The notes beneath the pieces are model-generated. The model saw only the letters and a list, made by a program, of their open reading frames with translations. It was not told the origin of the DNA and ran no database searches. The translations under genes and the position numbers were made by a program. A DNA stretch of 64,000 nucleotides from Bolinopsis microptera (Eukaryota > Ctenophora > Tentaculata > Lobata > Bolinopsidae), in NCBI RefSeq assembly GCF_026151205.1, contig NC_087077.1, positions 7,989,983-8,053,982 on the forward strand. The letters are read 5' to 3'. Of this stretch, positions 43,510 through 61,214 are shown piece after piece. Each line of letters begins with the position of its first letter. Within the stretch, counting starts at the first letter, position 1.

Positions 43510-45102
43510 ATGACTGAATCGACGGAACGCCCGTTTTGTTTCTCAACTGCAACCTGCTTGGAATTGGTCGATAAACTCATTGTACCTCAACTCGACCGTG
43601 AATTGCTGCTCTTTGGAGCGACTGAAGATGACCTTCAGTTATGCAAGCAATCCAAGCAGAAAATGCTACGTGCACACATTCTTGACAGTCATAAGTGTAC
43701 CTCTACATTAACCGAAACTACTGACAAACTTATCTCTCTAACTCAAATTTTTTCGAGATCATCCACTGATGCGATGACCGGCCTCCAGAACACCGTTAGT
43801 GAAGCACAGTCCCTTGTCCAGTCTCTACGTGACCATTCTGCTCACCCTCCTACTCAACCTACAACCACCCTCCCCGAAATACCTGCACCACCAACACCGG
43901 TCCAGACTGTGGAACAGCCCTTCTCCAAGCTCGAAACTGGTGACCAGCTGAAGAGGTTTGACTTTAAGAGATTGGACTCTGAATTAACCTATGATAAAGT
44001 TTTCTCGAATAGAAAGGTTGCATATTTTGGTGATGCTCCTTACAAGTATTTAGGAGGGTACCACAGGGCAAAGCAATTAGACCCTGAGACGTACCTTGCT
44101 GAAATACTTGTAGCAGTTGATGATGTGTGCAAGACCAACAACATCAACTATAAGGATTTCAATAGCTGCATGATCACCAAATATGAATCACACGTCTCGT
44201 GTATACCTCCTCATTCCGATGATGAATCGTGTATAGTACCCGACAGCACTATACTTACCATTTCCCTGGGGGGTAAAAGGGATTTAGTTTTTCGTAGACG
44301 TCCTCCAGGCGAGTATCGCGATGAAACTGTGACAGTTCAACACGGCGACTGTTACACTATGACGCGAAAATCGCAGGACCTTTTTGACCATGCTGTTCCT
44401 CCGCAAACTCAGGCGGATTTTGAAGGTCCTCGAATCAGCTTAACCTTTAGACAGTTGGCCTCGGCACATTCCAGAAAATCTAGCAGCCATCAGCTGCGAC
44501 CTCTACCCCATCATAAAGTGAACCAGACCAAACGAGTGCTGATACTGTCTGACAGCAAAAACTGTAATTTTGACTGTTCTCAATTTCGTTCACCTGTCAT
44601 AGCGTTCCGGGAAAACTTATTTTTCCTCCGCGACTTAAAGGAACACCGGGAATCGATTCAGCAAGCCGACATTGTACTCATAAGTGCTGGCATAAACGAT
44701 ATCCAGAAAAACAGAGCGAGTGCCGTCCTGCTGCATAATCACATCAGAAGTTTCATAGAACAGTTCCCGCGCACTATGTTCTTATTCGATGCAGTCAGTC
44801 CACTATCGATACATGCTGACCGATTCAACACCCACAACGACATTATCCAGTACCTTAATGAACTCATGTTTAAGTGCTCCCTTCACCATGACAACTTCAG
44901 ACTCTTCGACAACTCAAGTTTTAGTCTCGCTCACCTCGCTCGTGACGGTCTACATCTTAACTATATTGGACAGAGTGTATTATCAGATTGCTGGGTAAAC
45001 TGTGTGCTCATTGGACTGGGGTTCAGGCGTGGACCCCTACCTCTACGTGAGCACTTTAAACGTATGATATCTTATCCAATCCCTGGCCACTTTGGCACCT
45101 GA
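43510..45102 (+). CDS. LINE ORF1: AlkB-type dioxygenase fused to SGNH hydrolase
   Basis: An intact 530-codon frame from ATG 43510. Residues 1-150: helical N-terminal region, then a Pro/Thr-rich linker (112-135). Residues about 160-316: an AlkB (ALKBH2/3-like) Fe(II)/2-oxoglutarate dioxygenase. It shows NRKVAYFGDAPY substrate-lid sequence, the iron-binding H-x-D at H235/D237 and distal H294 (FDHAVP), ISLGGKRDLVFRR, and the 2-oxoglutarate-binding PRISLTFR with R308 and R314. All signature residues are present. AlkB enzymes remove alkyl groups from nucleic-acid bases. Residues about 340-500: an SGNH/GDSL-type hydrolase with S349 (LILSDSK), G394-I-N-D397 and the D479-x-x-H482 pair (DGLHLN). Esterase domains are known in CR1-group ORF1 proteins. 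An AlkB domain ahead of one is not something I know as characterised. ORF1 products normally bind and chaperone the element RNA, so repair of alkylated template RNA is a reasonable inference. Confidence 0.88.
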   Translation: MTESTERPFCFSTATCLELVDKLIVPQLDRELLLFGATEDDLQLCKQSKQKMLRAHILDSHKCTSTLTETTDKLISLTQIFSRSSTDAMTGLQNTVSEAQSLVQSLRDHSAHPPTQPTTTLPEIPAPPTPVQTVEQPFSKLETGDQLKRFDFKRLDSELTYDKVFSNRKVAYFGDAPYKYLGGYHRAKQLDPETYLAEILVAVDDVCKTNNINYKDFNSCMITKYESHVSCIPPHSDDESCIVPDSTILTISLGGKRDLVFRRRPPGEYRDETVTVQHGDCYTMTRKSQDLFDHAVPPQTQADFEGPRISLTFRQLASAHSRKSSSHQLRPLPHHKVNQTKRVLILSDSKNCNFDCSQFRSPVIAFRENLFFLRDLKEHRESIQQADIVLISAGINDIQKNRASAVLLHNHIRSFIEQFPRTMFLFDAVSPLSIHADRFNTHNDIIQYLNELMFKCSLHHDNFRLFDNSSFSLAHLARDGLHLNYIGQSVLSDCWVNCVLIGLGFRRGPLPLREHFKRMISYPIPGHFGT

Positions 45103-45932
45103 GCACGACGTATTTTATATCTTAATGTCAAATTATCATGACAAAAATATCGAATCCTGAACAACTTTCCAGACTCGCGCTGAGTTGCAAACAATTTCAC
45201 TAATCAAACAAACGTAACTTATTTGAACAAACTATTACTATATTACTAAATTTTTTCGTCATTTCAAATAAAAATTAGAAACTTAAATCAAATTCAAACT
45301 CAAGCACAAAGCACATAATACAACCAACTACTTAAATGAACTTTTCCCTTATCCAGATTCCCTACCTTCTCACCTTATCTATCACACCTTATCAGCAAAA
45401 CGCGAAATAAACCCTGCTTGATAATAGTCCACGTCCCTACATCATAACAATCATTTCATATTATCTAATTCCTAACCTCATGCCGTACTCAGACAACGAC
45501 GACGCAATATTTACACGATATCTACACAGATAATACACAGTACTCATTATACATACATCACACATTACTGTACATCTGACTCTGTACATTTGACTGATCT
45601 GTACATTTGACTCTGTACATTTGACTCTGAACATTCGACACATACATTACTGTACATATGGAAATTAGGCTCATGCACGGTGAGCTGCTGCCATCAAGTA
45701 ATAGAAGAGAAGTTAAAGGTCAATCATAAAGGTAAAGGTGAAGTTTACTTAATTACTGTAGATAAGTCACGGTACTTTCTACACACAGGACTGAAAGTCT
45801 TCGTTAGAAGTATCTGACTAGGTCACGTTATTATTATCATATTTTGTATTAATAGTAAGTCTATATACTCTCTTAAATATATCATAATATAACTATAATA
45901 CTAACGAATATAATACATTATCTCATAGTTCT
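45103..45932 (+). other. Inter-ORF spacer of the LINE
   Basis: An 830-bp non-coding spacer, long for a LINE. It contains an imperfect tandem repeat around ctgtacatttgactctgtac at about 45575-45640, and AT-rich sequence just before ORF2. It could hold an internal promoter or a reinitiation signal, but none is recognisable. Confidence 0.6.
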
Positions 45933-48900
45933 ATGAACGAATCTCAGCATTGCAACAAATGTAATACACGTATTCCTAAAGCACGTTCGTTCCTAATTTG
46001 CAGTCACTGCGACAAAATAAAACATATGAAATGCATGAAGTTATCTAAGTCTGAGGCAAAAATAATTGTAGATTCTGGCTCTGCCTGGATATGTTATGAC
46101 TGTATTTCCAGCGCCTTACCAGTAAATGCATGCCCCTCGGCAAAGCCACCGAGACAAGGGCCCGTCATAGGTCCTAAATTTAAAGTTCAATGCACATGCT
46201 GTAATGGCTGGATTTACTCCCCCGCCAACCTGAAAACCTGCCACTGGTGCGAATCTAAAGTACATACCAAATGTCACTCCGACTTATTAGGATGCAGAAA
46301 CTGCTGTGAAAATATGATCCCGGGATACTATGTACATTGCTATCAGCTATACTCATTACATACACATACTCACACCGGCATAATCCACAATCCCTACGAT
46401 CGCTATCAGTTGATTAACGAAATAGGAAATACAATTGACCAAGATCAGGAACTCGAATATTGGAATGAGATTTCTGATATTTTAGTTAGCTGCAATTACA
46501 TGGAGCCGACAAATGTAAGTTCGTCAGGAGCATGTGATCTTAAGATATTTACCTTAAACATACGGGGACTTCTTAAAAACGTAGACAAATTAAGAGAAGA
46601 TATATTCACGTACTCGAAGTATGATGTCCTTTGTTTTAACGAGACTAATCTCTTGCAGGATAAGCTTCCTAATGGTATTAATGACCTAGTGCTTGAGGGA
46701 TTTTATGAACCACTGTTACGAGATCCAATATGTAGTTCTGGTCGTGGTGGGGGTTTAGCAATTTATATCAATACGCGCGTATGCGAGTCTGAAAATATTG
46801 AAAAATTCTTTCCCCAAAACTTTGATGTGACAGACAAGAGTGGTGAATTCATGTTGGTAAAACTCCATAACTGCAAAGGCTTTAACAAAACAAAGATAAT
46901 CGTCAATATATATCGGTCACCAGCATCAAAAAATCCTGATAATTTTAACAAACTCATTGACTCCCTATTACACGGCATGGAAAGGCACTCGAGAAAACAT
47001 ACTATATTAGTCGGTGATTTCAATGTAGATCTTACACATTATGATACTGACAAACACTGTCAAAATTTGATTGAAACTATGACTAAATACGGTTTCTTTC
47101 AGCTAGTCTCACGTCCCACACGTATCACTGATCACAGTGCCACTCTTATAGATCATGTTTACAGCAATAATGTACAACACACACACAGCTGCAATGTTCT
47201 TACTGTTGACCTGTCTGATCATCTAGCCACTCTTGTTACTATCTCACTTGGGCAATACAGCCACATTGCAGGGAGTAGAAACAAACGACACAGAGTCGAC
47301 CATGGAATGAATGTTGAAAAACGTATGTTTAACGAGTCGAACAACCTTAAATTTATAGAATTAATTGGATCCGAAATGTGGGAGGAAGTCACACGTGAAA
47401 ATTGTGCTGATGAACAATATAACAAATTTATTGAAATATACGGTCAGCATTATGATGAGGCATACCCAGTGAAAACCAATCATGTGCGCCGCAAATTTGA
47501 AAGGCAGGACCCCAAACCTTTTATGCTACCCTGGCTTGAAATTGCATGTGCTCGTAAAAACAAATTATTCCATGCCAAAATAGTGGACCCAACGGAGGAA
47601 AACTACAAGGCTTACAAAAAGCATAAGGCATTCTGCGACAAGCACGTCAATAAGGCAAAAGACAAATACTACAAAACACAATTTGATAAGTATAAAGATT
47701 GTTCAAAGAAACAATGGCAGCTGATCAACACTCTACTTGGCAGAAAATCTAAATCTCATAACAAAATTAAACTCCAAAACGCCGACGGAAATATCATAAA
47801 TAGTGACAGTGATGTAGCTGAGCACTTTAACTCTTACTTCTCCAACATTGCCACAAAAATCAAAGATGCGATCAGCGCGCGTACTGTATTCGATCCAGGG
47901 GGTTTTAAACATTACCTTAGCAGCCCAGCTTCGCAGTCTATGTTCGTAAGACCAACTACCGAAAGTGAAGTTGAACAAATTATTAGCAAGCTTAAGAATA
48001 AATCCACTCAAGACACTAAAATTGAACCCCTAAAAATGGTAAAAGACTGCCCCTCCTTCTGTAAAGTCTTGTCCATAATCATTAACACATCATTTAGTCA
48101 AGGTATCTTCCCATCATCTCTCAAAATAGCTAAAGTTATACCAATTCACAAAGGAGGCAGCAAATCCGACGCCACTAACTATCGACCCATATCTTTGCTG
48201 TGCACCTTTTCCAAATTGTATGAAAAACTTATGCATAATAGAGTAATGGACTTCCTTGACAAGAAAGGCTCGCTCTTTGAAGGACAATATGGCTTCCGGC
48301 CAGGCCGATCCTGTGAGCATGCTCTTTTGGATGCTCAACACACGATTCTGAATTCCCTTGCCAAAAAGGAAGTTGCTCTATTACTCCTAGTCGACTTTAG
48401 TAAAGCTTTTGACGTTTTGTCTCATGATGTATTGATTGACAAACTCCAGCACTATGGAATCCGTGGGCAAGCTTTGCAATGGTTTAAATCCTACCTGAGC
48501 ACACGTCAGCAATATGTATGTTTGAATGGTATTAAATCAGCTCTTAAACCTATTACATACGGAGTTCCACAGGGCAGTATTATGGGACCTTTGTTATTCC
48601 TAATCTACATCAATGATATGCCAAATATCAACAGTATGATAAAGTTTATACTCTACGCTGATGATGCAAATATCATAATAAAAGGCAAAAATGCAAACGA
48701 TGTTATACAAAAATTCAACCAATTCTCCCACGAGTTTGTACGCTGGGTTGACTGTAATGGACTTGCACTTAATCTAAAAAAGACCTGCTATATGCTTTTC
48801 GGTGTTAGAAATACTGATAATACTCCAAATATTCATATTGCAGACACACAATTAGAACGTAAGAGGGAAGCACGGTTCCTTGGCGTTATAATGGATGATA

Positions 48901-49592
48901 AACTAACATGGTCTAAGCATATAGCAGCTGTTAGATCAAAAATGATGCGATATGTAGGAATTATGTATAAAATAAAACGTCACCTATCGATTCAAATAAG
49001 GCTACAGATATATCAAAGTTTTGTTCAATCGCATTTAAACTTCTGTTCAATTGTATGGGGGTTTGCAGCAAAAAATCACATTGAATCACTCTTCTCACGA
49101 CAAAAACAGGGTATCAGGGCAGTAATGCCAGGTCACATTAATTACTTTTACAAAGACGGTCGACTGCCAGAACACACAAAACAATTTTTCAATAACAATG
49201 GTATACTCACGGTGCACAGTGTTATTGTAAAAAACACACTAATTCTCATGCACCGAATCAAACATTTCCGCAGCTCAGTCCCTCAACAAATCTGTATGAC
49301 TATCCCAGAAAATGCACCCACTGCAAACTCAGATCACGTGACTGCAGCATCCTGGTTAGCCGAGTACAACACCACACATTTCAGATCTTCGATGTTCTTC
49401 AAAGGACCTTTACTCTCAATTTATGCTGTAAATGCAAATGTAAGCACCCTACCCACACTTTTTTCCATAAACCTTTTTAAATCGGCTACAAAACGCATGC
49501 TCTTGAACCTGCAGAGTGAAAATGACGATGACACGTGGCCCAGTTTCTTATTACATAATATTCCAGGTCTAAGAAGGTCACAACGTGTCTGA
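45933..49592 (+). CDS. LINE ORF2: zinc fingers, apurinic-type endonuclease and reverse transcriptase
   Basis: An intact 1219-codon frame. Residues 7-57 form a PHD-like zinc finger (C7-x2-C10, C23-x2-C26, H31, C34, C54, C57). A second Cys/His cluster follows at about 87-125. The endonuclease (about 202-440) shows N209 (TLNIRG), E237 (FNETNL), GDFNVD (361-366) and SDH (428-430). The RT (about 690-960) shows NYRPISLL, FEGQYGFRPGRSC, catalytic D821 (LLVDFSKAFD), GVPQGSIMGP and YADD (908-911). The LINE thumb and C-terminal region (FLGVIMDDKLTW, HLNFC) follows. Every catalytic residue is present, so the enzyme could be active. It would nick target DNA and prime reverse transcription there. The N-terminal PHD fingers, which in other proteins read histone tails, may steer target choice. 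Domain order fits the CR1/Jockey group. Confidence 0.93.
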   Translation: MNESQHCNKCNTRIPKARSFLICSHCDKIKHMKCMKLSKSEAKIIVDSGSAWICYDCISSALPVNACPSAKPPRQGPVIGPKFKVQCTCCNGWIYSPANLKTCHWCESKVHTKCHSDLLGCRNCCENMIPGYYVHCYQLYSLHTHTHTGIIHNPYDRYQLINEIGNTIDQDQELEYWNEISDILVSCNYMEPTNVSSSGACDLKIFTLNIRGLLKNVDKLREDIFTYSKYDVLCFNETNLLQDKLPNGINDLVLEGFYEPLLRDPICSSGRGGGLAIYINTRVCESENIEKFFPQNFDVTDKSGEFMLVKLHNCKGFNKTKIIVNIYRSPASKNPDNFNKLIDSLLHGMERHSRKHTILVGDFNVDLTHYDTDKHCQNLIETMTKYGFFQLVSRPTRITDHSATLIDHVYSNNVQHTHSCNVLTVDLSDHLATLVTISLGQYSHIAGSRNKRHRVDHGMNVEKRMFNESNNLKFIELIGSEMWEEVTRENCADEQYNKFIEIYGQHYDEAYPVKTNHVRRKFERQDPKPFMLPWLEIACARKNKLFHAKIVDPTEENYKAYKKHKAFCDKHVNKAKDKYYKTQFDKYKDCSKKQWQLINTLLGRKSKSHNKIKLQNADGNIINSDSDVAEHFNSYFSNIATKIKDAISARTVFDPGGFKHYLSSPASQSMFVRPTTESEVEQIISKLKNKSTQDTKIEPLKMVKDCPSFCKVLSIIINTSFSQGIFPSSLKIAKVIPIHKGGSKSDATNYRPISLLCTFSKLYEKLMHNRVMDFLDKKGSLFEGQYGFRPGRSCEHALLDAQHTILNSLAKKEVALLLLVDFSKAFDVLSHDVLIDKLQHYGIRGQALQWFKSYLSTRQQYVCLNGIKSALKPITYGVPQGSIMGPLLFLIYINDMPNINSMIKFILYADDANIIIKGKNANDVIQKFNQFSHEFVRWVDCNGLALNLKKTCYMLFGVRNTDNTPNIHIADTQLERKREARFLGVIMDDKLTWSKHIAAVRSKMMRYVGIMYKIKRHLSIQIRLQIYQSFVQSHLNFCSIVWGFAAKNHIESLFSRQKQGIRAVMPGHINYFYKDGRLPEHTKQFFNNNGILTVHSVIVKNTLILMHRIKHFRSSVPQQICMTIPENAPTANSDHVTAASWLAEYNTTHFRSSMFFKGPLLSIYAVNANVSTLPTLFSINLFKSATKRMLLNLQSENDDDTWPSFLLHNIPGLRRSQRV

Positions 49593-50215
49593 AAGTTACT
49601 GGACACAACGGTCATTATATCAGTTTAGTGAATTAGTTAATTAGTTAATTAGTAAATCAGTTATTAGTCATATGGTTATTATTAAGTACTATATATTATA
49701 TTATATGATATTACAAAAATAAACTATGAATATATATTTGCACACAAAAAAACCAGAACAAACTGATCACAGACTAGCGGCAACTAATATTAATGGATAA
49801 GCCACACATCCTAAATTCCAGGTCCATATTTACACTGCCACATTCCCCACTATCACTATTTTCTCTATCAGCACAAACCGTAATTAATTTATTTCAACAA
49901 TCACAAACACTACATATCCAAACTAATGGCATGGCATAGCAATATCTACGATATCCTAAATCAGTCCCTAACAAACTTAGCGCGAGTCTGAAAGGCTGTT
50001 GGAAGCACAGAGTGCTCCATATTTTGTTTTTATCAATAAAATTTTCTTTTTTTTCATTTTCTTTTTTTTTAAATAAATTTATTAACTGCGTGCAAATTTG
50101 TGTTTCAGATTTGATCTATTTATGATATATATTTATGATTATGTAATAAAGTTATTAATATTATATTCGTAAACATTGGCTGGCTTACAAACCAGTCCCC
50201 AAACAAACAAACGGG
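49593..50215 (+). other. 3' untranslated region of the LINE
   Basis: AT-rich sequence with tandem gttaattag steps (about 49632-49655), several AATAAA-like signals (about 49718 and 50144) and a (caaa)n run near 50203. The true 3' end was not proved. Confidence 0.5.
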
Positions 50216-50549
50216 TCTTACACCACCGCCGTGTTTTAAAATTTGATTTTTGGGGGCCACACCCAATCAACATTGAATTGCTTTTACTGGTGTTTGTGAA
50301 CATGTTAGAGACTCCGTTGTAACATATTACAATAGGTCATTTAATTCGGAATATAATCTGAAAAGATGGTGCGAAACGGATTTAAAATGACGAAGTTATC
50401 AAGCAATTTGTTTATCTCGTTAGCAAAATTGATTGAGTACTCAATGATTACCCAATTACGACACCATAATTGGGCTCCCTGCACCGCTCCCATAATGCGG
50501 ATCTAGCCTAAACCCAATCATCTGATCACACGTAGTGAACAAACTCGTT

Positions 50550-50846
50550 ATGCGTCATATATCGGTCATCTGAGACGCTAGAACTCTAATTTTTTCAGGA
50601 CAAACGTAATTTAAATGGCCAAACACCATTCAATAAAATTTTGCTCGATCCGACTATTCAAACTATCAACTAAATGCGAAAATGAACCTTCACTTGAAAA
50701 AAATGAACACTCGAATATGTTTCGATTTGACAAATTCCTCGAACCAGTGGTGGTAGTAAGTCATACCAGAAAGAATTATTTCAATTGGGCACTCAGTGAC
50801 TGAGCTAAGGCCAACGTATGGGTACTGACTTTTGGCCCACCCTGTA
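50550..50846. repeat. Mariner-like element, right part and terminal inverted repeat
   Basis: It matches the pieces at 35040-35202 and 37244-37340, but without their nested insertion. The right terminus 50813-50845 is the exact inverse of 43245-43277. A 62-codon frame (50615-50803) has no recognised motif, so no transposase is supported. Confidence 0.82.
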
Positions 50847-51069
50847 TGTTTATGTTTGCCAATAACATTGCAGTGAAATTACCATTCATATCCTTCAATC
50901 ATCAAAATATAAAGTAAACTGTTCCTTTAATACTTTTATTTTGATATCTAAGTACCCTAATTGTGATGCTTGTTCCGTAAACAACCCTTATTTCATGATA
51001 GTTAACTTATGTCACATATTTGATAAGTTTGAATTTAAATTTTTTCACAAATTTTAGCTGTTCTCAGTG

Positions 51070-52233
51070 ATGAGTAAAGAATTAGAAGTCCATGTCCTAA
51101 AATCTCATACTGCTGCTGTAAACACTGTTTCATTTTTTGATAATGATCAGAAATTTGTTGCTGCTGGAGATGATTGTTGTTTGAGTGGATGGGATGTAGA
51201 TGAAAGAAAATGCATCTTCAAGTTGAAGGGCCATGAAGGCCCAGTGAAAGCTTGTGCAACTTCACCAACAGGTTCCAAAATTGTGAGTGGTTCTTGGGAC
51301 AGAACTGTGCGGATATGGGATGGCTCTTCCACAAACTGCCTGTGGACTCTTCAACATGAGGCTTTAGTCTTAGGAGTAAGCTTTTCTGAAGAATCTTCGC
51401 TAATCACTGTCTGTTGTGATGATAAACAGACCAAAGTATGGGACATGAGATCTTATGAAAATGTGATGACCTTAACTGGTCACACTAATTCTGTAACCTG
51501 CTGCGCCCAGAACAACTTCACATTAGCAACAGGAAGTTTTGACAAGACAATCCGCCTTTCTGATATGCGAACTGGGAGTACCCTTTTGCTTTTAACTGGA
51601 CATACTTCTGCTGTTTCAGCTGTTGACATCTCTTCAGAGGGATTCAAACTTTGTTCAGGGAGTTGGGACAAGACAGTGCGAGTATGGGATGTCCACGCAG
51701 GAACTTACCGAACACAAGGACCGCGTGTCATGTATGAACATGAAGGTTGTGTGAGTTCTTGTAAATTTGCGGTGGACAATAAGAAGATTGTTAGTGCAGG
51801 GTATGATAAAACCGTTATTATCTGGGATGCGTTGGCAACCCAAAAACGACATCAGATTCGGGCACACGGGTCCTGGATCAACGACATTGCTATGACAGCA
51901 GATGGAAAGTGTCTTCTTTCTTGCAGCAAAGACAGAACAATCCGAATGTGGAATGTTGAAAATGCTGATAAGATGCCTGTAGTCTTACACAATAAACTGT
52001 CGATGGGTTACAAATTCCAAGAATGTGTGGACTGTCAGAGAACATTTAAGGTTGAGAAGCGGGATCTTATAGAGGTGGGAGAAGAATACACAAAATGTGT
52101 TTACTGTCGGATGCCAACCAGATCCTATCACAGACTCTCTGAACAGGATCTGATTGTCACTGAAACAGACGATGAAGTGGGCAACATTGCAAAAAGTGAT
52201 GCACCAGCTCTTGAAACTATGGTCTCTGCGTGA
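51070..52233 (+). CDS. WD40-repeat protein with C-terminal CxxC...CxxC module (WDR88-like, tentative)
   Basis: A single 387-codon frame from ATG 51070. Seven WD40 units are visible by their GH...WD spacing, for example LKGHEGPVKACATSP...SGSWDRTVRIWD, LTGHTNSVTC...TGSFDKTIRLSD, LTGHTSAVSAVD...SGSWDKTVRVWD and AGYDKTVIIWD, enough for a seven-bladed propeller. The tail has C319-x2-C322 and C343-x2-C346, a likely zinc ribbon, and an acidic end. WD40 propellers are protein-interaction scaffolds; the partner is unknown. A possible acceptor (gctgttctcag) lies just before the ATG, so a 5' non-coding exon is likely. The stop TGA (52231-52233) overlaps a near-consensus donor (gtgagt from 52230), so a longer spliced form is possible. 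A coding region without introns could also mark a retrogene. Confidence 0.88.
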   Translation: MSKELEVHVLKSHTAAVNTVSFFDNDQKFVAAGDDCCLSGWDVDERKCIFKLKGHEGPVKACATSPTGSKIVSGSWDRTVRIWDGSSTNCLWTLQHEALVLGVSFSEESSLITVCCDDKQTKVWDMRSYENVMTLTGHTNSVTCCAQNNFTLATGSFDKTIRLSDMRTGSTLLLLTGHTSAVSAVDISSEGFKLCSGSWDKTVRVWDVHAGTYRTQGPRVMYEHEGCVSSCKFAVDNKKIVSAGYDKTVIIWDALATQKRHQIRAHGSWINDIAMTADGKCLLSCSKDRTIRMWNVENADKMPVVLHNKLSMGYKFQECVDCQRTFKVEKRDLIEVGEEYTKCVYCRMPTRSYHRLSEQDLIVTETDDEVGNIAKSDAPALETMVSA

Positions 52234-52782
52234 GTTTATAAAACAATCAGAATATTTAAAAGGAATGTTATGTTTTTATAGAATTGTATCAGAATAATTT
52301 ATTTGTAAATAGTGTAAATGATATGTACTAAAGAAGTTGAGTATGCCCATACCTTTCAGCCACAGTAATCATTGTAAATAATTTAAATTTTTATACACAG
52401 TGCATTAGTCACTTCCTACATTTGCGCCTAATTTATCTTGTAATTTTATCAGATAAAGATTATGATTTAAACATAGATTATAATTGAATAATTCAACTTG
52501 TACATTACTTTAAGTGGTATTCTCTGTCGTACTAAAAGAATGTTCAGATCTTGAGCATGTAACCACCAATCCACTAAACACATCATGTTGGAGCCCCGCC
52601 AGAACTATTTGTTTTGCCGTTTGTTTAAAATACACATAATAGGTGACCTATGTTTCTAACTTATCGATTCTTAGAATCGTGCTGATAACAATAAAAACAG
52701 TATCGGAGAAACTATAATTATTATTGTCTAATAAATCTCTTTTTTAGCATGTTGTGGTGTGTTCTTCCATGAGTCGGGGTTT

Positions 52783-61214
<8,432 letters not shown>

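Larger units (their letters stand above)
43390..50215 (+). mobile_element. Apparently full-length two-ORF LINE inserted in a mariner-like element
   Basis: It holds ORF1 (43510-45102), an 830-bp spacer, ORF2 (45933-49592) and a 3' untranslated region running to about 50.2 kb, where (caaa)n repeats (about 50200-50213) may mark the end. Both frames are intact. The outer limits are estimates: no target duplication was identified. The mariner-like inverted repeats at 43245 and 50846 enclose the LINE. Confidence 0.7.

Noticed and set aside
50615-50803. Mariner transposase fragment
   Set aside because: The 62-codon frame shows no DDE/D motif or helix-turn-helix; only the terminal repeats support the mariner assignment.
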